A DNA stretch of 64,000 nucleotides, taken from NCBI RefSeq assembly GCF_004522175.1, contig NZ_SDEB01000007.1, positions 112,716 through 176,715 of the forward strand, read 5' to 3'. Positions 18,084-26,886 of the stretch are shown piece by piece. Each line of letters begins with the position of its first letter. The first letter of the stretch is position 1. A program made the translations under genes and the position numbers. Source of the DNA: Paracoccus ravus (lineage in GTDB: Bacteria; Pseudomonadota; Alphaproteobacteria; Rhodobacterales; Rhodobacteraceae). The notes under the pieces are model-generated. The model saw nothing but the letters and a program-made list of their open reading frames with translations. It made no database searches and was not told where the DNA came from.

Positions 18084-20501
18084 TTAATGTGCGACAGCCG
18101 CTCCGCCGCTGCCTTGGTCTCGACCGGCGGCTAGTCTGCTGGCTTCCGCGGCCTCTTCGGCCGCTTCATCCCATTCGACGGGTTCGGGCGCGCTGACCAG
18201 GGCCTGGCTCAGGACCTCGCGGACATGGCTCACCGGAATGATCTTGAGCCCCTGCTTCACATTGTCGGGGATCTCGGCGAGATCCTTTTCGTTATCCGCG
18301 GGGATGAGCACGGTCTTGATGCCCCCGCGCAGCGCGGCGAGCAGCTTTTCCTTGAGCCCGCCGATGGCGAGGACATTGCCACGCAAGGTCACCTCGCCGG
18401 TCATGGCGACATCCTTGCGCACGGGAATCTGGGTCAGCACCGACACGATCGAGGTCACCATGGCGATCCCGGCCGACGGACCATCCTTCGGCGTTGCCCC
18501 TTCCGGAACGTGGACATGGATATCCACCGTCTCGAATTTGGGCGGCTTGATCCCGATCGCGGGGCTGATCGAGCGGACAAAGGACGATGCCGCATCGATC
18601 GATTCCTTCATCACGTCGCCCAGTTTCCCGGTCGTTTTCATCCGACCCTTGCCCGGCAGTTTCAGTGCCTCGATCTGCAGCAGGTCGCCGCCCACCTGGG
18701 TCCAGGCAAGCCCGGTCACCACGCCGATCTGATCGTCCTTTTCAGCCAGACCGTAGCGATGACGCCGCACGCCCAGATACTCCTCGGCCTTGGCGGGGTC
18801 GATCGACACCGATTTGCTCTTGCCCTTGAGGATGTCGGTCACCGCCTTGCGCGCGAGCTTGGCGATCTCGCGTTCCAGCGAGCGCACGCCAGCCTCGCGG
18901 GTGTAGTAGCGGATCACATGGGTCAGCGCGTCATCCGAGACCGAGAATTCGCCCTTGCGCAGGCCATTCGCGGTGATCTGCTTGGGCAGCAAGTGCTGGC
19001 GCGCGATCTCGCGTTTTTCATCCTCGGTATATCCGGCAAGAGAAATGATCTCCATCCGGTCAAGAAGCGGCCCCGGCATGTTGTAGCTGTTGGCCGTGGT
19101 TACGAACATCACGTTGGAGAGATCGTATTCCACCTCGAGATAGTGGTCCACGAAGGTCGCGTTCTGTTCCGGATCAAGCACTTCGAGCATCGCCGAAGCC
19201 GGGTCGCCACGGAAATCCTGTCCCATCTTGTCGATCTCGTCGAGCAGGATGAGAGGATTGGTGGTCTTGGCCTTCTTCAGCGCCTGGATGATCTTGCCCG
19301 GCATCGAGCCGATATAGGTGCGGCGATGGCCGCGAATTTCGGATTCGTCGCGCACCCCGCCCAGACTGATCCGGATGAACTCGCGCCCGGTGGATTTCGC
19401 GATGGAACGGCCAAGGCTGGTCTTGCCGACGCCCGGAGGGCCGACAAGGCAGAGGATCGGGCCTTTCAGCTTGGTCGAACGGTTCTGCACCGCGAGATAT
19501 TCGACGATGCGTTCCTTGACCTTTTCGAGGCCATAGTGATCGGCATCGAGCACTTGCTCGGCCTTGCCCAGATCCTTACGGATCCGCGACTTGACGCCCC
19601 AGGGCAAAGACAGCAGCCAGTCGAGATAGTTCCGCGAGACGGTTGCCTCGGCCGACATAGGCGACATGGACTTGAGTTTTTTCAGTTCCGCATCGGCCTT
19701 TTCACGGGCTTCCTTGCTGAACTTGGTGCTGGCGATCTTTTCCTCAAGTTCGGCCAACTCGTTCGAGCCATCCTCGCTATCTCCCAGCTCTTTCTGAATG
19801 GCCTTCATCTGCTCATTCAGATAGTATTCGCGCTGGGTCTTCTCCATCTGCGTCTTGACGCGGGACTTGATCTTCTTCTCGACCTGCAGCACCGACATCT
19901 CGCCCTGCATCAGGCCATAGACCTTTTCCAGCCGCTCTGCCGTGTTGAGGGTTTCCAGAAGGTCCTGTTTCTTGTCGAGCGCAATGCCCAGATGACCGCT
20001 GACCAGATCGGCAAGCCGCGCAGGCTCGCGCGCCTCAGAGACGGCCGAGACGACCTCTTCGGGGATGTTCTTGCGCACCTTGACGTAGCGTTCGAACTCT
20101 TCGGCCACCGCGCGGGTCAAGGCGGTACGCGTCTCTTCATCGCCTTCGCTTTCGGCGAGAGTTGAACAGCTGGCCTCGAAATGGCTGTCATTGGCGACGA
20201 AATCCACGATCCTCACGCGCTCACGGCCCTCGACGAGGACCTTCACCGTGCCGTCGGGCAATTTGAGCAATTGCAGCACATTGGCCAGAACGCCGGTGCG
20301 GAAAATTCCATCGGCCGTGGGCTCGTCCACGGCTGCATCCTTTTGCGCGGCAAGCAGAATGGGGCGATCCTGCTCCATCACGGCTTCCAGCGCGCGTACC
20401 GATTTCTCGCGCCCGACAAAGAGAGGCACGATCATGTGCGGAAAGACCACGATGTCGCGCAAGGGCAGGACAGGATAGGTGGTTTCTGCGAATTCGTTCA
20501 T
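18084..20501 (-). CDS. lon: ATP-dependent protease Lon
   Basis: An 805-residue homohexameric AAA+ protease that degrades misfolded and regulatory proteins. The N-terminal substrate-binding LON domain spans about 8-205, followed by a coiled-coil. Walker A is GPPGVGKT (354-361) and Walker B is LILLDEID (417-424). The Ser-Lys dyad is S676 in [10 protein letters not shown] and K719 in GGLKEK. The ATG at 20501 has AAGGA upstream; the frame continues 17 codons further but does not resemble Lon. A predicted promoter lies at 20571-20598 and a terminator follows the gene. Confidence 0.98.
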   Translation of the reverse strand: MNEFAETTYPVLPLRDIVVFPHMIVPLFVGREKSVRALEAVMEQDRPILLAAQKDAAVDEPTADGIFRTGVLANVLQLLKLPDGTVKVLVEGRERVRIVDFVANDSHFEASCSTLAESEGDEETRTALTRAVAEEFERYVKVRKNIPEEVVSAVSEAREPARLADLVSGHLGIALDKKQDLLETLNTAERLEKVYGLMQGEMSVLQVEKKIKSRVKTQMEKTQREYYLNEQMKAIQKELGDSEDGSNELAELEEKIASTKFSKEAREKADAELKKLKSMSPMSAEATVSRNYLDWLLSLPWGVKSRIRKDLGKAEQVLDADHYGLEKVKERIVEYLAVQNRSTKLKGPILCLVGPPGVGKTSLGRSIAKSTGREFIRISLGGVRDESEIRGHRRTYIGSMPGKIIQALKKAKTTNPLILLDEIDKMGQDFRGDPASAMLEVLDPEQNATFVDHYLEVEYDLSNVMFVTTANSYNMPGPLLDRMEIISLAGYTEDEKREIARQHLLPKQITANGLRKGEFSVSDDALTHVIRYYTREAGVRSLEREIAKLARKAVTDILKGKSKSVSIDPAKAEEYLGVRRHRYGLAEKDDQIGVVTGLAWTQVGGDLLQIEALKLPGKGRMKTTGKLGDVMKESIDAASSFVRSISPAIGIKPPKFETVDIHVHVPEGATPKDGPSAGIAMVTSIVSVLTQIPVRKDVAMTGEVTLRGNVLAIGGLKEKLLAALRGGIKTVLIPADNEKDLAEIPDNVKQGLKIIPVSHVREVLSQALVSAPEPVEWDEAAEEAAEASRLAAGRDQGSGGAAVAH

Positions 20502-20570
20502 GGAATCATTCCTTTCTCGCCAAGAGTCATGGCCCCGGACACGGCAGCGCATGGCTCCTGCTTTGGGACA

Positions 20571-20598
20571 AGATAGGAAGGCCGGGCGCGAGGTTCAA
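20571..20598 (-). promoter_or_regulatory. predicted lon promoter
   Basis: On the minus strand TTGAAC (20593-20598) and CTATCT (20571-20576) are separated by 16 bases, about 70 bases before the lon ATG. The -35 resembles both the housekeeping and the heat-shock (sigma-32, CTTGAA-like) consensus. Heat-shock control of lon would be usual. Confidence 0.4.
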
Positions 20599-20639
20599 TG
20601 GTTCATTCGTTCCCGTTTAGTTCCCAAGATCATGAAAAA

Positions 20640-20662
20640 AGCCCCCGCAAGTTGCGAGGGCT
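20640..20662 (-). terminator. rho-independent terminator of the csbD-like gene
   Basis: The minus strand AGCCCTCGCA pairs with TGCGGGGGCT (one G-T pair) around a 3-base loop and runs into five T residues (20635-20639 on the plus strand as A). Confidence 0.85.
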
Positions 20663-20703
20663 ACCCTTATCAGTCGTGTATTAATAATCGGCGAAGGGCG
20701 ACG

Positions 20704-20904
20704 TCAGGCCCGTTCGCGAGCGAAATCATCAAGCCGACGCTCGGTCTCTTCCTTGGTCCAGCCATATTTTTCCTGAAGCTTGCCAGAAAGCTGGTCCTTG
20801 CGGCCGTCGATTTCGGTCAAGTCGTCATCGGTCAGTTCGCCCCATTTTTCCTTGATCGAACCTTTGACCTGATTCCACTTGCCTTCAACAATATCCCAGT
20901 TCAT
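20704..20904 (-). CDS. CsbD-family stress protein
   Basis: A 66-residue hydrophilic protein that matches Csb[21 protein letters not shown] at the start, then GELTDDDL and [15 protein letters not shown]. The family is strongly stress-induced in many bacteria (sigma-B in Bacillus). The biochemical role is unknown. It is monocistronic with its own terminator. Confidence 0.92.
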   Translation of the reverse strand: MNWDIVEGKWNQVKGSIKEKWGELTDDDLTEIDGRKDQLSGKLQEKYGWTKEETERRLDDFARERA

Positions 20905-21029
20905 CGCGCTTCCTTTCCTTCTGGTCGCAAAGCGTAGTGAAAGGAAAACCGGGAAAGCGGCCGCCCGGTTGCATGGCCCACGCGGATGTGAGCCCGCCGT
21001 GAACGGGGCGCTGCTTCAGGATTTTGCGG

Positions 21030-21113
21030 TGGTACCCGAGGTCGGACTCGAACCGACATGTATTTCTACGGCGGATTTTGAATCCGCTGCGTCTACCATT
21101 CCGCCACTCGGGC
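21030..21113 (-). tRNA. tRNA-Leu (anticodon CAA)
   Basis: An 84-base minus-strand tRNA. The acceptor is GCCCGAG with a G-U first pair. The type II long variable arm (GTAGAAATACATGT region) is typical of tRNA-Leu. The anticodon stem GCGGA/TCCGC has loop TTCAAAA (anticodon CAA, codon TTG). The T-arm is GGTTCGAGTCC and CCA is encoded. Confidence 0.95.
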
Positions 21114-21160
21114 CTGAGCCCCCGACTAAGGGGCTGCACGGGGTTTTGCAAGAGGCCGTT

Positions 21161-22111
21161 TCAGCCCAGACCAAGCTTTGTGAGACGTGCCGCACGAAGT
21201 TGCGCGAAATCATCACCCGCGTGATATGAGGAACGGGTCAGCGGGGTCGCCGACACCATCAGGAAACCCTTGCCATATGCCGCCTTTTCGTAAGAGGCGA
21301 ACTCCTCCGGGGTGACGAAGCGGTCCACTCGGTGATGTTTCGGCGTCGGCTGAAGATATTGCCCGATGGTGATGAAATCGATATCGGCAGCGCGCATATC
21401 GTCCATGACCTGCAAGACGCCTTGCCGGTCCTCGCCCAGACCCACCATGATGCCCGATTTGGTGAACATCGAGGGATCGAGCTCCTTCACCTTTTGCAGC
21501 AGGCGCAGCGAGTGGAAATAGCGCGCCCCGGGACGGACCTCGGGATAAAGGCCCGGAACGGTTTCCAGATTGTGGTTGAAAACGTCGGGACGGGCCTCGA
21601 CCACGGTTTCCATCGCCCCCGGATCGGATTTCAGAAAATCCGGAACCAGAACCTCGATCGTGGAGGTGGGGGAACGGTGTCGGATGGCACGGATGGTCTG
21701 TGCGAAATGATCCGCACCGCCATCGCTCAGGTCGTCGCGATCGACAGAGGTGATGACGACATGCTTCAGCCCTAGCTTTTGCACGGCATGGGCGACCCGC
21801 CCCGGCTCGAAAACATCCAGCGCCTGCGGCTTGCCGGTCGCGACATTGCAGAAGGTGCAGCCCCGAGTGCAGATCTCGCCCATGATCATCATGGTGGCAT
21901 GACCCTGGCTCCAGCATTCGCCGACATTCGGACAGCCCGCCTCTTCGCAGACGGTCGAAAGGCGGTTTTCGCGCATGATGTCGCGCGTCTGCTTGTATCC
22001 TTCCGAGGTCGGGGCCTTGACGCGAATCCACGAGGGTTTCTTTGGCTGGTCCTGATCCGGGCGGTGGGCCTTTTCAGGGTGGCGTTGGTCGGGCATCCGG
22101 AGATCGCGCAC
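21161..22111 (-). CDS. lipA: lipoyl synthase
   Basis: A 316-residue radical SAM enzyme that inserts two sulfurs into octanoyl-E2/GcvH to make lipoate. The auxiliary 4Fe-4S cluster ligands are C55, C60 and C66 ([12 protein letters not shown]). The radical SAM CxxxCxxC is C81, C85 and C88 (CTRGCTFC). The C-terminal RSSYHAG carries the serine ligand of the auxiliary cluster. It is full length. lipB is not adjacent. Confidence 0.97.
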   Translation of the reverse strand: MRDLRMPDQRHPEKAHRPDQDQPKKPSWIRVKAPTSEGYKQTRDIMRENRLSTVCEEAGCPNVGECWSQGHATMMIMGEICTRGCTFCNVATGKPQALDVFEPGRVAHAVQKLGLKHVVITSVDRDDLSDGGADHFAQTIRAIRHRSPTSTIEVLVPDFLKSDPGAMETVVEARPDVFNHNLETVPGLYPEVRPGARYFHSLRLLQKVKELDPSMFTKSGIMVGLGEDRQGVLQVMDDMRAADIDFITIGQYLQPTPKHHRVDRFVTPEEFASYEKAAYGKGFLMVSATPLTRSSYHAGDDFAQLRAARLTKLGLG

Positions 22112-22296
22112 GGTGCATCCTTTCGGTCACGATTGGCGCAGAGATAGCCTTTGGCTGGGCCGATGGCAACGCCAGCCCGCAAATGACGGCGCGCAATGCG
22201 AAACCCCGGCGCCCCGCATCGCGTGTCAGCCCGCGTCGTGCGCGCAATCTTAGCGTCACATTTCCGTCTGCGGCCAAGGCGCGGCAAACGGGACAG

Positions 22297-23520
22297 TCAG
22301 CCGATCAGCGGTGCGCCGGTGCCATAGTTTTCGCGGTAATGGCGTTCGAGCCGCATCAGGGCAAGGCGCAGGACGATCTTGCCCGAGCGCGCCGACCAGC
22401 CCAGACGCCGTTCCGTCATCTCGATCCCTTCGAGAAAGCAGCAGACCCGCAGGCACATGTCCCCGAGCCCGGGACCCAGTTCGCGGAGCGCCGTGGCCAC
22501 CCGGTTGCGGGCCGTCTCGGAGCCGCCGCCGTAACCCTCCCCGTGGCGCGAGGCATCAATTCCCGCCGTCAGGAAACCATCCCAGTTTTGGGTGATGCGC
22601 GGCCCCATCTGGGCCAGTTCGAAATCTTCGCGCAACCGCTCGCCGGCAGCCACCAGCTCGGGTGAAAGAAAAGGATGCCCATTCGCCTCGCGCCGCCGCG
22701 CCAGCATCAGCAGCGGACTTTCGGCAAGATTGACGCGGCTGCGGCGTCGCCGACCATCTTCGGGATCGGTGATCTCGCGATCGCCCCAATGGCGGTGCCG
22801 CTCGGCATGATCGAAACCCGTCGCTGCCTCGGCAAAGCCTGCGTCGCTTGCCTCGCCGATCAGAGATGGGGAAACCGGGCGGGCATCGACAAAGTCGCTT
22901 TCCTGCGGCATCGCGCCCCGTCGACGGGCGGCGATCAGGCTGCGCAAAACCTCGCGCCCCTGCCCGGAAATCACATAGCGGCAAAGCTTGCCCTGCCCCA
23001 CCAGTTGCAGCCATGACCGCATCGCCATGTGTTCCGCAAGCGCCCGGTCCAGAATCGCGGTCCGGATCTCGTCACGAACGACAATCCCTTTTTCCATGCC
23101 ATCGGCGATGACAAGCTGGGCACCCGGCTCGGCCAATCGCCTGAGGATCCGCGCGATCTGGGTCGTGCCGCTGGGACCGAGCAGGGCAATCGGGGGCGTT
23201 GCCTTTCCCGCCTGCGCCACCCGCTCGATGCCCTGATCGACCAGCGGATCGTCACGGCGTGCCTCGAAGCGGCGGATCCGCCGCATCACCGTCGAGGCAT
23301 GGCACCCCAGATCGCGCGCAATGGCACGGATCGACTCGCCGTCCTCGACATGCCGAAGATAAAGACGCAGATCGCTGTCTTCGGTTTCGGCCGACCCCTG
23401 CCCCGACAGCGCCGCGCCGGGCGAGCCGTCGACCCTGGCCAAGCCCGGTTCCGAGGATTTCCCTCCGGGCAGGCCGGCCAAAACGATTCCCAGGGCCAGA
23501 TCTGCTGTCTGAATGGTCAT
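22297..23520 (-). CDS. DUF6456-type helix-turn-helix protein
   Basis: A 407-residue protein with an HTH near residues 60-85 (GESIRAIARDLGCHASTVMRRIRRFE). A C-terminal domain (about 265-400: ELVAAGERLREDFELAQMGP, then GLGDMCLRVCCFLEGIEMTE) matches what I remember as DUF6456 in Rhodobacterales. The ATG at 23520 has AAGGA six bases upstream, whereas the ATG two codons earlier is too close. It probably binds DNA; regulon unknown. It is divergent from the DUF6477-like gene, with 210 bases of shared upstream region. Confidence 0.75.
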   Translation of the reverse strand: MTIQTADLALGIVLAGLPGGKSSEPGLARVDGSPGAALSGQGSAETEDSDLRLYLRHVEDGESIRAIARDLGCHASTVMRRIRRFEARRDDPLVDQGIERVAQAGKATPPIALLGPSGTTQIARILRRLAEPGAQLVIADGMEKGIVVRDEIRTAILDRALAEHMAMRSWLQLVGQGKLCRYVISGQGREVLRSLIAARRRGAMPQESDFVDARPVSPSLIGEASDAGFAEAATGFDHAERHRHWGDREITDPEDGRRRRSRVNLAESPLLMLARRREANGHPFLSPELVAAGERLREDFELAQMGPRITQNWDGFLTAGIDASRHGEGYGGGSETARNRVATALRELGPGLGDMCLRVCCFLEGIEMTERRLGWSARSGKIVLRLALMRLERHYRENYGTGAPLIG

Positions 23521-23730
23521 GGTCATTCCTTCGCTTCTTGAGGCGCCGGCGATTACTCGCCTATGGGTTGTATATCTTGTCGCCGTCCGGAGGTATCCGT
23601 TCCCGGCGTTTTGATATTTTCCTAACAATCCCTAAAGAATTCTTGCCGCAGCGCGCGCTTGACCGGAACGGCGCGCAACACACGCTATGGTTGATAAAGG
23701 ATTTCTCCGTCACCAGCCGGAGGGTCCGAA

Positions 23731-24075
23731 ATGACGATGCTGACGAATGTGGTTCCGTTCCGAAAAGCGGTCTCGGCGGGCGAGTTTCGTCGCCCCCCCA
23801 TTCTCCTGCGCACGGCGCGAAGCGGCATGAGAACCTTTAATCGGGCGCGGGAGTTGCCGCGACTTCTGGGAGGCGATCAATTATGCGCACCCGCAGAGAC
23901 CCTGCCCCGCCTGAGGCAGTTGGAAGCGCGTCAGGACGAATTGCGCCGGGCCGCCGAGCCGGGATACGACCTGCATCGTCACGTGATGTTGCTGATCGCA
24001 ATTCTTGCCGAAACCGCCCTGGCGAATTCCGACGGGCTTACCTTGCCCGGAACAGCGATCCGAGCACGCCCCTGA
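23731..24075 (+). CDS. DUF6477-like protein
   Basis: A 114-residue basic protein. [27 protein letters not shown] and [20 protein letters not shown] match the small Rhodobacterales family I know as DUF6477. Function unknown. It is divergent from the DUF6456-type gene. Its 3' end overlaps the convergent HerA-like gene by 38 bases. No membrane segment or signal. Confidence 0.68.
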   Translation: MTMLTNVVPFRKAVSAGEFRRPPILLRTARSGMRTFNRARELPRLLGGDQLCAPAETLPRLRQLEARQDELRRAAEPGYDLHRHVMLLIAILAETALANSDGLTLPGTAIRARP

Positions 24076-25612
24076 CCAGCGCTTGTCCGGTGCGGGTGCC
24101 AAGCTGTCGGGCCAGACTTTTGCCAAAGGCCGACGCGATCGTGTCACGGTTCGAACTGCGCCTGGCCGGCTTCTCGTCGCGTTCGATCTGGATGGAGGGA
24201 TCATAGCGCCGCCCGCGCTTGTGCTCGCGGTCCATCTGCCACAGATCCTTATCCGACGCCTCGGCCTCGGCCTCGACGACCTCTTGCGCGGCGGCTTCGG
24301 CCCGGCGGGCAAGAATTTCCGTCGCGGATTCCCGGTCCAGCCTCTCGCCATATTTCGCGCCCATCGGCGAGGCTGCGATGATCTCGCCGCGCTCACTTTC
24401 GGTGATCGGGCCAAGTTGCGACTGGGGCGGGCGAATCAACGTGCGCCGCACCATGCCCGGAACGCCCTTGGCCTCGAGCAGCGAGGAGACGGCCTCGCCG
24501 GTTCCGACATTCTGGATCGCCTCGGCGGTGTCGAAAGCGGGGTTGGGGCGGTAATTCTCGGCCGCGAGGCGCAACGCCTTCTGATCCTTCGCGGTAAAGG
24601 CGCGCAGCGCATGCTGTATGCGATTGCCCAATTGGCCCAGAACCGCCTCGGGCAGATCCGCCGGGTTCTGGCTGATGAACCACAGGCTGACCCCTTTCGA
24701 ACGGATTAGCCGCGCCACCTGTTCGATCTTGTCCACCAGCGCAGGCGGCGCATCATCGAACAAGAGATGCGCCTCATCGAAGAAAAAGGCGATGCTGGGT
24801 TTCTCCGGATCGCCCAGTTCGGGCAATTGCTCGAACAATTCGGACATGAGCCAAAGCAGGAATGTCGCGTAGAGCCGTGGCGCATTCATCAGCTTCTCAG
24901 CCGAAAGGATGTTGATCATTCCCTTGCCCGAATCGCCGAGCCGCATCAGATCGGCCAGATCCAGCGCCGGCTCGCCGAAAAGACGCGCGCCGCCCTCATT
25001 TTCCAGCACCAACAGCGAGCGCTGGATCGCGCCCACCGAAGCAGTCGAGACATTGCCGTATTTCAGGCTCAACTCCTTGGCATTCTGACCGACCCAGACC
25101 AGCATGGATTGCAGATCGCCCAGATCCAGAAGCGCGAGCCCCTCTTCGTCAGCAACGCGAAAGGCGATGTTGAGCACCCCCTCCTGAGCATCTGTCAGGC
25201 CCATCAGCCGCGACAGGAGCAACGGCCCCATTTCGGCAAGGCTCGTGCGCACAGGATGACCCCGTTCGCCCCAGACATCCCAGAATGTGACCGGAAAGGC
25301 CTGATAGTCCTGAGCTATTCCGATCTGTTCTGCCCGCTTGCGAAACGCCTCATCCTGACCCGCGTCTCGTCCCCCGGCCAGGGCGATCCCGGCAAGATCC
25401 CCTTTCACATCCGCCATGAAGACCGGCACCCCGGCGGCGGAAAAGGATTCTGCCAGGGTCTGCAGGGTGACGGTCTTGCCGGTGCCCGTCGCTCCGGCGA
25501 TCAGCCCGTGGCGATTTGCATATTTCAAGAGAATTCGTTGCGGTTCTCGGTATTCGTCACCGCCCCCGCCAATTGTGATCGTTCCGGCGTCAAGGTCGAG
25601 GATCTCGGCCAT
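24038..25612 (-). CDS. HerA-like ATPase (DUF853/YjgR family)
   Basis: A 524-residue P-loop ATPase. GATGTGKT (40-47) is Walker A and [16 protein letters not shown] around residue 270 is Walker B. The FtsK/HerA-type core is followed by [11 protein letters not shown] (sensor region) and a charged Ala/Glu-rich linker, then a basic C-terminal tail. The family is widespread and poorly defined; a DNA-translocation or repair role is inferred from HerA. It is not next to a nuclease gene. Convergent overlap with the DUF6477-like gene. Confidence 0.88.
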   Translation of the reverse strand: MAEILDLDAGTITIGGGGDEYREPQRILLKYANRHGLIAGATGTGKTVTLQTLAESFSAAGVPVFMADVKGDLAGIALAGGRDAGQDEAFRKRAEQIGIAQDYQAFPVTFWDVWGERGHPVRTSLAEMGPLLLSRLMGLTDAQEGVLNIAFRVADEEGLALLDLGDLQSMLVWVGQNAKELSLKYGNVSTASVGAIQRSLLVLENEGGARLFGEPALDLADLMRLGDSGKGMINILSAEKLMNAPRLYATFLLWLMSELFEQLPELGDPEKPSIAFFFDEAHLLFDDAPPALVDKIEQVARLIRSKGVSLWFISQNPADLPEAVLGQLGNRIQHALRAFTAKDQKALRLAAENYRPNPAFDTAEAIQNVGTGEAVSSLLEAKGVPGMVRRTLIRPPQSQLGPITESERGEIIAASPMGAKYGERLDRESATEILARRAEAAAQEVVEAEAEASDKDLWQMDREHKRGRRYDPSIQIERDEKPARRSSNRDTIASAFGKSLARQLGTRTGQALVRGVLGSLFRAR

Positions 25613-25689
25613 ACTGTCCCTCGGGCTGATAAAAAATCACTGTGCCATACAAAAGGAGAATACAAGCGAAACCATTTTGTGTCAGTGTA

Positions 25690-25775
25690 GTTATGCCGGG
25701 TAGCCGGGAGCTTATCCCTATCCCGGCTTTCCTCCCTGTTGGACTGCCGCGCCACTCTGGCGCGGCTTTTTTTTT
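25690..25775 (+). ncRNA. candidate small RNA with CCUCCC segment
   Basis: Two hairpins are joined by a short single-stranded stretch. The first is GCCGGGA/TCCCGGC (25703-25709 with 25721-25727). The second is the terminator GCCGCGCCA/TGGCGCGGC with nine T residues (25746-25775). The linker TTTCCTCCCTGTTGG contains an anti-Shine-Dalgarno-like CCTCCC, a common seed type in alphaproteobacterial sRNAs. The 5' end is a guess; no strong promoter is seen. Confidence 0.45.
25746..25775 (+). terminator. strong intrinsic terminator, orphan
   Basis: GCCGCGCCA pairs with TGGCGCGGC around CTC and is followed by TTTTTTTTT. It works only for plus-strand transcription. No protein gene lies upstream on that strand. 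Confidence 0.9.
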
Positions 25776-25896
25776 GCCCCCTTGCGAAGAGGGACATGCC
25801 AAAAACTGACCTTTAGGACAGTTGACGACCCATGCGGGGGCATCTAGCTTTCGGGCCAATGAAGACCGGCCAGTCCGGCAGGGAAGGGAAGCAAGG

Positions 25897-25934
25897 GGGT
25901 CCGAGGCAACCATTCGCCTCGGGCCCTTTTTTTT
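25897..25934 (+). terminator. second orphan intrinsic terminator or attenuator
   Basis: GGGTCCGAGGC (25897-25907) pairs with GCCTCGGGCCC (25916-25926) around AACCATTC, followed by eight T residues. It lies 157 bases before the IalB-family start and follows at least three smaller hairpins (25804-25823, 25832-25843, 25866-25878). It ends either a second small RNA or a leader. Confidence 0.88.
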
Positions 25935-26090
25935 CATATGGTTGAAAGCGGTTCTGCAGGTCGGGCCTTGAGCCGCATTCTGCGCCTGCAAAAACACAAA
26001 GTTGAGGCCCCGACGCGTTTTCAATCCCTGACAACTTACCCCGCGCATGGTAGGACCGGTTCCGAAAACCTGGACCAAAGGAAGAGAACC

Positions 26091-26807
26091 ATGGCCAACA
26101 GGACGTCCTCGGCGCTGATCGCCGCCATCTTTGCCATCGCCGGTTCGACGGCAGGCGTCATGGCGCAGGAGACCCCTGCCCCCGCTGCCGAGGCTCCTGC
26201 CGCCGCAGCGCCTGCCGCGCCGGCTGCAAGCCCGGCGGAGGCGAATCCGGCCGCCCAAGCGCCCGCCGCCCCGGCTGGCGAAGCTGCGGCCCCGTCTGCC
26301 GGCGAGGCTCAGGCAGGTCAGCCCTATACCAAGGAAACGCATGGCGACTGGACGCTGCGCTGCATGAAGACCGCCGAAGGCAAGGATCCGTGCGAGCTTT
26401 ACCAGCTGCTCAAGGACCAGAACGGCGCCTCGGTCGCCGAGACGTCGATCCTGCCGATGACGGGTGACGTGGCCGCCGTCATCACCTTCGTCTCGCCGCT
26501 CGAAACCGATCTTCAGGCGGGGCTGGGCTTCCAAGTCGATTCGGGCAAGGCGAACCGCTATCCCTTCATGCTTTGCGCGCCCGTGGGCTGCATCTCGCGC
26601 GTTGGCATGACCGAGGCGGATCTGGCACCGATGAAGCGCGGCAAGGAGGCCACCGTGGCCCTTGTTCCCTTTGGCGCGCCCAAGGAGCAGGCCGTGCGCC
26701 TGAAACTTTCGCTTTCCGGCTTCACTGCGGGCATGAATGCGCTGGCGGAAGCCAATAAGGGCCTCGCCGCCCCGGTCGCGCAAGAGGTTCCCGCACCGAA
26801 ACCCTGA
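26091..26807 (+). CDS. invasion-associated locus B (IalB) family protein
   Basis: A 238-residue exported protein. Residues 1-25 are a signal peptide ending GVMAQ. Residues about 26-80 form an Ala/Pro/Glu-rich linker. The rest is the IalB domain: GDWTLRCMKTAEGKDPCELYQ, then PFMLCAPVGCISRVGM, with four cysteines that could form two disulfides. The family is periplasmic or outer-membrane associated and named after Bartonella IalB; in free-living alphaproteobacteria its role is unclear. The ATG has AAAGGAAG upstream. Confidence 0.88.
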   Translation: MANRTSSALIAAIFAIAGSTAGVMAQETPAPAAEAPAAAAPAAPAASPAEANPAAQAPAAPAGEAAAPSAGEAQAGQPYTKETHGDWTLRCMKTAEGKDPCELYQLLKDQNGASVAETSILPMTGDVAAVITFVSPLETDLQAGLGFQVDSGKANRYPFMLCAPVGCISRVGMTEADLAPMKRGKEATVALVPFGAPKEQAVRLKLSLSGFTAGMNALAEANKGLAAPVAQEVPAPKP

Positions 26808-26830
26808 CCGGGATCTCGACCCAATGACAA

Positions 26831-26855
26831 GGGGCGCCGCGAGGCGCCCCTTTTT
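26831..26855 (+). terminator. terminator after the IalB-family gene
   Basis: GGGGCGCC/GGCGCCCC (8 bp, GCGA loop) followed by five T residues, 23 bases past the stop. It may also act weakly for the convergent protease gene. Confidence 0.88.
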
Positions 26856-26886
26856 CATTTCCGGATCATCCGGCTGCCGGGCGGGA

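Larger units (their letters stand above)
25613..26090. other. gene-free region with two terminators and candidate sRNAs
   Basis: 478 bases between the HerA-like start and the IalB-family start, without a convincing protein gene. It holds two strong plus-strand terminators (25746-25775 and 25897-25934) and several further stem-loops. No annotated plus-strand gene feeds into either, so small RNAs or regulatory leaders are likely. Confidence 0.7.

Noticed and set aside
18225..20165. Plus-strand 646-codon frame opposite lon
   Set aside because: Antisense to a complete Lon, with low-complexity composition and no start signals.
25688..25846. Possible 6S RNA: TAGTTATGCC near the 5' side and GGCATCTA near the 3' side can form a closing stem
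   Set aside because: A strong terminator with nine Ts lies in the middle, and the large central bubble and terminal arm expected of 6S RNA cannot be drawn.
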